Of a DNA stretch of 18,136 nucleotides, positions 13,597 to 18,136 are shown in pieces. The notes beneath the pieces were generated by a model. It searched no databases. It was not told the origin of the DNA and saw only the letters and a program-made list of their open reading frames with translations. Source of the DNA: an uncultured Eubacteriales bacterium (lineage in GTDB: Bacteria > Bacillota > Clostridia > Oscillospirales > Oscillospiraceae); assembly GCA_900551495.1 (NCBI GenBank), contig URWG01000021.1, positions 1-18,136 of the forward strand. The letters are read 5' to 3'. Every line of letters starts with the position of its first letter. Positions within the stretch are counted from its first letter, which is position 1. A program made the position numbers and the translations under genes.

Positions 13597-15870
13597 ATGA
13601 CGAAAACCGCTGAAAAACGGAAAGTCAATATGCCTGCCGGAATTCGTTCGAAGCTGACAGCCGCCATCGTAATGCTTTTGGTTGCAACGATCCTGATGGT
13701 TTCGACAACCTATGCGTGGTTTACCCTGTCAACGGCGCCGGAAGTCACCGGTATTACGACGAACGTCGGCGCAAACGGCAACCTCGAAATGATGCTGCTG
13801 AACAAGGACAGCTTTCAAAGCACTGCGGACGATCTCGGCGTGATTTCCAAGGTCGGCGATTCCTCCGCAGTCAAGAATCTGACGGAAGCCAACGAGACGT
13901 GGGGCAACCTCGTCGATCTGAGTGATGCCTCCTACGGCTTGGACGACATCGTGCTTCTGCCTGCCCGCCTGAATCTTACCAGTGCGGAAGCGCTGGACGG
14001 TACCGTCCTCCACGCTCCCTCCTATGGCACGGACGGCCGCGTGATCGAGGTCAATACGGCAACCTACTCCGGCGCCTATGAGAACCACAGCTGGGTCTAT
14101 AAGGATTTGGCAGCCCATGCCGGCGTCCGTGCCATCGGCACCAGTTCCGGCGTGACGCAGCGGCTCAGCGCGTACCGCACGGCGAAGGCTGCGGTGGCGA
14201 GCTATGTTTCCTCCGCGAAGAATACCGCGGTTAACTCCCTGGTTGCCAACGGTCAGACGCTGGCGAACATTGTTGTTCGTCATGCGGTTACCGACAACGG
14301 CTCCGATACCTATACGCTTGATGAGGTCAAGGCACTGCAGACCATGATCAACGCGCTGGATCAGGCGAATACCGACGCAGGCAAGGCAATCGTCTCCGCC
14401 GTGCTTGCAAACTCCCTGAGCACGAACCAAACGACCGAGCTGACCGACGAGCAGGTCACGGCGCTTGTGAACGCCTGCGCGACCGCAACGCCGAGCACGG
14501 TTGCCTCAACCGAGAACGTCGTGCTGCCGGGCGGCTTTGACGCTGCCAAGACTCGGTGGGAAGCCAACAATACGGTAATCCTCGACGCAAAGGGCAAGGT
14601 CGATGCACTGGTTAACGAGAACAAGGAATCCTATACCTATAACGAGATCACCCCTGTCATTGACAACCTTATTCAGAAGGACCATACGACCGTTGCGGGT
14701 GTGAAGAACCCCTCAAGAAAAGATATGCAGACGCTGATCGACAATATCACCGCTGCGGGCATGACGGTCGTTATGGAAATGGAGGACGGTGCGGGTATCT
14801 ATGCCGATCTTGCAAAGCTGATCGGCGACTTTACTGCCTCCGGCTTTAAGGTGACCGTGAATTACAACGGCATGACAGTCACGGCAAACGTCGTCATCAA
14901 GACGATCGGACACGACAACCCCCTCATCATCCCGGGACTCGTCTACGGTGCAGCTCCCGAGGAAACGGTCGGCGGCGAAGGCACGAAGACGGTCCTTGCC
15001 GATACCTACGGCTATGCGCTGGACTTCGGCTTCCGCACCAATGCGCCCTCCAGCAATCTGCTGCTTCAGACGGATGCCGCGCAGAGAGTTTACTCCGATG
15101 CGACTGTGTCCAACACACAGGGCGGCGGCTCCTATATGCAGTTCACCTCGAACAATGTCAGAACCTTCTCCGTGGACGAGGTCCGCGCACTGATGAGCGC
15201 CATCCGCGTGGTGTTTGTCTCGCCGACGGATGCCGATGCTTCGAGGTATGGCGTTCTCGGCGTTGCAAAGCTGGATATTACCGGCACGCTGGATGAGAAT
15301 TCCGGAATTACCACCTACACCGGCGGCAAGGTCATCGACGCGAACGGCACTGTCCTTGATGACGGCGCTGACGGCGGCGCGGGCATCAAGGCTGACCTGC
15401 TGCTGTGCAACTACACCTATGAAAACGGCGTTTTCACGGTCGGTGAAGCGAAGGCTAAGAATTCCGCGATCACCGCTCTTGACCAAAACGTGGCGAAAAA
15501 GGTGACTGCGATCGTTTACATTGACGGCGACATCGTGGATAACACCATGGTCGCGAATGCTGCGGAGTCCATGAGCGGCAAGCTCAATCTGCAGTTCAGC
15601 TCCGATGCGACGCTGAAGCCCATGGAGAACACCAACGTCCGTCAGAACGGCGGCACGCCGAGTAAGGACACTCCGGCGGTCACCTATACGCAGAAGGCTG
15701 CTGCCGGCGAGAGCTACACTTTGGGTGAGCTGACCGGTACGGTCAAGGACGGCTATACGATCTACCAAGGCAGCGACGGCGAATTCTACTATTCGACCAA
15801 CGGCACGAGATATACGCGCCTTACCGCTTCCAACTTTACGAACGCAATTACCCTTACATCCAAACCCTGA
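13597..15870 (+). CDS. Exported TasA/camelysin-like subunit, long form with central helical insertion
   Basis: A 757-residue paralogue of the preceding protein. It has the same basic start, the same STTYAWFTLSTAPEV block (36-50, cleavage expected after Ala40), and then ETWGNLVDLSDASYGL, YGTDGR (143-148), LLLQTDAAQRVYSDA and IVYIDGD (639-645) followed by LNLQF. The two proteins part near GVRAIG (about residue 180) and meet again at TYGYALDFGF (about 470). In between lie roughly 285 residues, against fewer than 20 in the short form, and much of this looks alpha-helical (YTLDEVKALQTMINALDQAN) and similar in character to FIVAR repeats. After about residue 672 there is an extra C-terminal stretch with a short Thr/Pro linker and a strand-rich end (YTIYQGSDGEFYYSTNGTRY). 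AAAGGAG lies ten bases ahead of the ATG. Probably an adhesive or cross-linking version of the subunit; function inferred only. Confidence 0.8.
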   Translation: MTKTAEKRKVNMPAGIRSKLTAAIVMLLVATILMVSTTYAWFTLSTAPEVTGITTNVGANGNLEMMLLNKDSFQSTADDLGVISKVGDSSAVKNLTEANETWGNLVDLSDASYGLDDIVLLPARLNLTSAEALDGTVLHAPSYGTDGRVIEVNTATYSGAYENHSWVYKDLAAHAGVRAIGTSSGVTQRLSAYRTAKAAVASYVSSAKNTAVNSLVANGQTLANIVVRHAVTDNGSDTYTLDEVKALQTMINALDQANTDAGKAIVSAVLANSLSTNQTTELTDEQVTALVNACATATPSTVASTENVVLPGGFDAAKTRWEANNTVILDAKGKVDALVNENKESYTYNEITPVIDNLIQKDHTTVAGVKNPSRKDMQTLIDNITAAGMTVVMEMEDGAGIYADLAKLIGDFTASGFKVTVNYNGMTVTANVVIKTIGHDNPLIIPGLVYGAAPEETVGGEGTKTVLADTYGYALDFGFRTNAPSSNLLLQTDAAQRVYSDATVSNTQGGGSYMQFTSNNVRTFSVDEVRALMSAIRVVFVSPTDADASRYGVLGVAKLDITGTLDENSGITTYTGGKVIDANGTVLDDGADGGAGIKADLLLCNYTYENGVFTVGEAKAKNSAITALDQNVAKKVTAIVYIDGDIVDNTMVANAAESMSGKLNLQFSSDATLKPMENTNVRQNGGTPSKDTPAVTYTQKAAAGESYTLGELTGTVKDGYTIYQGSDGEFYYSTNGTRYTRLTASNFTNAITLTSKP

Positions 15871-15886
15871 TTTCGTTTTTGCTCAA

Positions 15887-15912
15887 CCCCGCCCCGAGAA
15901 ATCGGGGCGGGG
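15887..15912 (+). other. Very stable stem-loop after the long subunit gene
   Basis: CCCCGCCCCGA, GAAA tetraloop, TCGGGGCGGGG: a perfect 11-bp GC stem. No T-run follows (ACGGGCGAAAATAAAACG). It lies 16 bases after the stop and 138 bases before the next start, so it may block 3' decay of the subunit mRNA or cause partial termination. Confidence 0.65.
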
Positions 15913-16050
15913 ACGGGCGAAAATAAAACGAATGACAGAGAGCTTGTCCCACCCCGACAGAAGAAGCCAACGGACCGAATTGACTTTTTATGTGGAGGCA
16001 GGACGCCTCTTGATTGAGCAACATTTTCTTCGGCAGAAAGGATTATTGCT

Positions 16051-17043
16051 TTGAGATTGGAACACCTGAAAAAGAACCAACGGACGTTCCTTTATATCCT
16101 CCTGCTGCTTGCGCTTTTGACGCTTTTGGTCGTTTCCAGCTACACTTGGTTTTCCCTCAGCCGAACGCCGCGTGTCAGCGATATGGAGGTATACATCTCC
16201 GGTCAGTCGGGCTTGAAGCTCGCCGCTGCCTATAACGCGCCGGAGGAGGAATGGGACGAGATCCTTGACTTCTCTAAAATTGTCGGCGACAATACGGAGC
16301 TGAAGCCCGCTACATGGTCGGAGGCGCGGCAGACCCTCCTGACCGCCGATTACGGCAGCGACGGACGTCTGCTCGGAAGCTATTCCGCCCTGACCGACGA
16401 AAGAAACGCCAACCGAAGCGATGATGCCGCCTACTATGTCAAGGGCACGTTTTACGCCAAGACGGATGCTGCGGCGGCTGTCTCGCTGGCGGAGGCGGTA
16501 GAGGTCAACGACGGAACGGACGGCGCCGGCACCTATGTTATCGGCACGCCCGTATGGAGCCGCGATCAGCTTGTCCACTATAACGGCGGCATGGGCGCGG
16601 AAACCGCGATTCGGATCGGTCTGCGCGTCCGAAAAATCGACCCAAGCAGCGGAGCGTCTGAGGACAACGGTACATTCTATATCTACGAACCGAATTATGA
16701 TAACCACATCGGCTCGGCAAGCGGCGAGCTTGCAACGCCGAGCATTGACGGAACGCCGCTGCTGACGGCTTCCGAACGCTTAATCCGGCAGACCGCCTCC
16801 ACATGGACGGAGGCAAACCCCGTGCTTTCCAATGTGACGATCAAGCGGCTCGGAAGGTTTGACAGAGAGCTTCGGCTGTTTACGATCCTGCCCGATGAAA
16901 TTTACGCGATCGACCTCTACATTTGGCTGGAGGGGCAGGATGCCGACTGCACCAACCTGATCGAGGATGCGCGGATCATTGCCAATATTCAGTTTGCCGC
17001 GGATTATTCCGGTCAGACCGGTCTGGTCGATATTCCGAGCTGA
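16051..17043 (+). CDS. Minor subunit-like protein with SYTWF signal motif
   Basis: A 330-residue protein related to the two subunits. A short basic N-terminus (MRLEHLKKNQRTF) precedes one hydrophobic segment (about 13-29) ending SSYTWFSLSRTPRV (29-42). The expected -1 residue of the cleavage site is Thr32 instead of Ala, so processing may be slow or absent. Shared blocks include EEEWDEILDFSK (matching WGNLVxLSD), YGSDGR (101-106), and YIWLEGQDADC (290-300) followed by IANIQF. It lacks the long helical insertion. The start is TTG at 16051 with AGAAAGGA eight bases upstream; no ATG precedes the hydrophobic segment. It lies 180 bases after the long subunit and 65 before the signal peptidase gene. 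A tip, base or uncleaved anchor role fits best, as an inference. Confidence 0.78.
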   Translation: MRLEHLKKNQRTFLYILLLLALLTLLVVSSYTWFSLSRTPRVSDMEVYISGQSGLKLAAAYNAPEEEWDEILDFSKIVGDNTELKPATWSEARQTLLTADYGSDGRLLGSYSALTDERNANRSDDAAYYVKGTFYAKTDAAAAVSLAEAVEVNDGTDGAGTYVIGTPVWSRDQLVHYNGGMGAETAIRIGLRVRKIDPSSGASEDNGTFYIYEPNYDNHIGSASGELATPSIDGTPLLTASERLIRQTASTWTEANPVLSNVTIKRLGRFDRELRLFTILPDEIYAIDLYIWLEGQDADCTNLIEDARIIANIQFAADYSGQTGLVDIPS

Positions 17044-17108
17044 GGCAAAACACAGTAGTAATCGGTGAATCACCGTGAACGAGCAATACAGGAAGGGAGC
17101 GAATACCC

Positions 17109-18047
17109 ATGAAAAAGAACATCAATCAACAGCCCGAGACGGCAATCGAAAATGAGGAGGAGCTCATCCCGAAGCCGAGCAAGGGTCGCCGCATTGCCAA
17201 TACGATCATCAACGTGGTCCTTGTGCTGGCAATCATCGCCGCCGCACTGTGCACCTACACCAGCTATGTCAGCACGAGCGGCAACGGCGTTCCCAGCGTT
17301 TTCGGCGTTCGAATCCTGTCGATTCAGACGGACTCCATGTACCCGACGCTGAATCCCGGCGATCTGATCTTTGACACTGCGGTCAAGGATACCTCCGCGC
17401 TGCAAATCGGTGACATCATCACCTACTGGACCGTGATCGACGGCGAGCGCGTGCTCAATACGCACAGAATCTCCGCGATCTATGACGGCGGCGGCTATCT
17501 GATCTTCCAGACACGCGGCGATAACAACACGATGGACGACCCGCTGACCGTCCACGAATCCGAGGTCGTCGGTCAGTTCAGCGGCAAGAAGATCGGCGGA
17601 CTGGGCAAGGTGTTTGACTACCTCCAGACCAGCACCGGCTTCTTGATCGTTGTGGTCATTCCGGTCGCAATCTTCTTCCTGTTCCATCTGATCCAGTTCT
17701 TCCGTGTGCTGTTCGAGTACAACAACATCAAGAACAAGCTCCAGTATGAGCAGGAGCGCGGCAAGACCGAGGAGATCGTCGAGGAGGAGAAGAAGCGTCA
17801 GGAGAGCGTCCGTCAGACCGAGCGCAAGCAGCTTGAAGCAGAGCTGCGGGCAAAGCTGAAGGCGGAGCTGCTTGCCGCCTCCGCACCGCAGGCGCCCGAA
17901 GAGGACGCTGCCGAGACCGCGGAGCAGATGGAAGCGCGTATCCGTGCGGAAATGGCGGAGGAGAAAGCCAAGGCGGACGCAAGAGCTGCCATGGAAGCGG
18001 AGATCCGCGCCAAAATCGAGGCAGAAATGAAGGCTGAGGGGAAGTAA
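17109..18047 (+). CDS. sipW: SipW/archaeal-type signal peptidase I (S26B) with long charged tail
   Basis: A 312-residue membrane protease that should cut the signal segments of the upstream exported proteins on the outer face of the membrane. Residues of about 30-52 are the first membrane helix. The catalytic Ser is Ser76 in TDSMYPTLNPGDLIF, the general base is His119 in NTHRI (His instead of the Lys of ordinary bacterial type I enzymes, the S26B hallmark), and RGDNNTMDDP (137-146) is the conserved box with the expected Asp. A second membrane helix (about 178-198, FLIVVVIPVAIFFLFHLIQF) follows. Unusually, residues of about 205-312 form a cytoplasmic tail very rich in Glu, Lys, Ala and Arg, probably a long helix or coiled coil, not needed for catalysis in relatives such as B. 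subtilis SipW. AAGGGAG lies nine bases before the ATG. It is the last gene of the cluster. Confidence 0.92.
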   Translation: MKKNINQQPETAIENEEELIPKPSKGRRIANTIINVVLVLAIIAAALCTYTSYVSTSGNGVPSVFGVRILSIQTDSMYPTLNPGDLIFDTAVKDTSALQIGDIITYWTVIDGERVLNTHRISAIYDGGGYLIFQTRGDNNTMDDPLTVHESEVVGQFSGKKIGGLGKVFDYLQTSTGFLIVVVIPVAIFFLFHLIQFFRVLFEYNNIKNKLQYEQERGKTEEIVEEEKKRQESVRQTERKQLEAELRAKLKAELLAASAPQAPEEDAAETAEQMEARIRAEMAEEKAKADARAAMEAEIRAKIEAEMKAEGK

Positions 18048-18051
18048 TACT

Positions 18052-18082
18052 GATTCTTGATGAAAATATTTCATCAAGAATC
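18052..18082 (+). terminator. Perfect hairpin after the signal peptidase gene (probable operon end)
   Basis: GATTCTTGATGAAA, loop ATA, TTTCATCAAGAATC: a perfect 14-bp stem starting five bases after the stop. The next bases are CC and then the 53-base repeat, with no T-tract, so it is either an atypical terminator or an mRNA 3'-end stabiliser. Confidence 0.55.
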
Positions 18083-18083
18083 C

Positions 18084-18136
18084 CAGCGTGTCGAAAAACC
18101 CTTTTCGGCACGCTGACAGACTGCGAAAAAGTTCGG
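18084..18136 (+). repeat. 53-base direct repeat, copy 2 (cut by window edge)
   Basis: Identical to 768-820, in the same orientation, and running to the last base of the window. It includes the 14-bp CAGCGTG...CACGCTG hairpin and the CAGACTGCGAAAAAGTTCGG tail. Here it directly follows another hairpin at the end of the surface operon; the left boundary is fixed because the preceding base differs from copy 1. Confidence 0.95.

Noticed and set aside
12201..13667. Long minus-strand open frame opposite the first subunit gene
   Set aside because: Antisense shadow; it spans two plus-strand genes and their intergenic hairpins and has no recognisable motif.
15980..16009. TTGACT as the -35 of an internal promoter before the minor subunit gene
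   Set aside because: No -10-like sequence occurs 16-18 bases downstream; the spot is taken up by a GAGGC/GCCTC hairpin.
1..18136. tRNA, rRNA genes, CRISPR arrays or insertion sequences with a transposase
   Set aside because: None seen on either strand by reading; the only mobile-element-like content is the small non-coding repeats.

Overview
The window looks like chromosomal DNA from a GC-rich Gram-positive member of the Clostridia, probably an Oscillospirales/Ruminococcaceae-type anaerobe. The evidence is strong AGGAGG-type ribosome sites with several TTG starts, a class II fructose-bisphosphate aldolase, a YwlG/UPF0340 protein, an ECF vitamin-transporter S component, a YtvI-like AI-2E family membrane protein, a PheB-type ACT protein and an SLH-anchored surface protein. 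The taxonomic call is an inference from gene types and base composition judged by eye, not from a database search.

Left part (1-5161), housekeeping. The aldolase start (minus strand, cut by the window edge) has a clear promoter. Upstream of it lies a ~490-base hairpin-rich intergenic region containing a 53-base repeat that recurs exactly at the right end of the window. Next come two overlapping minus-strand genes, a YwlG-type protein and an ECF S component. They diverge from a MocR-type (GntR-HTH plus aminotransferase fold) regulator that is broken by a frameshift and has Gln in place of the PLP-binding Lys. A YtvI-like permease (minus) and a PheB-like ACT protein (plus) follow.

Right part (5209-18047), cell surface. 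A large SLH surface protein ends at a strong terminator. After a new promoter and a long leader, seven plus-strand genes follow in tight order: (1) a secreted FIVAR-repeat protein with a C-terminal membrane anchor; (2) a cytoplasmic HD-GYP plus EAL-like protein that has lost key catalytic residues of both domains; (3) a single-span membrane protein with a long basic cytoplasmic tail; (4) and (5) two paralogous exported proteins with a TYAWF signal motif like that of SipW-dependent substrates, one about twice the length of the other; (6) a smaller relative with SYTWF; (7) a SipW/archaeal-type signal peptidase (Ser-His type) with an unusual charged C-terminal tail. Proteins 3 to 6 share a C-terminal motif (W/Y-L/I-D/E-G followed by N-x-x-F), so they probably have a common beta-rich fold.

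Reading of the cluster (inference): this is an export and assembly locus for a TasA/camelysin-like surface fibre or matrix. It has a dedicated SipW-like peptidase, a major and a long subunit, a minor or tip subunit, a membrane-bound relative that could act as base or assembly factor, and a catalytically dead c-di-GMP-type protein that could couple assembly to an intracellular signal. This combination is the most interesting content of the window.
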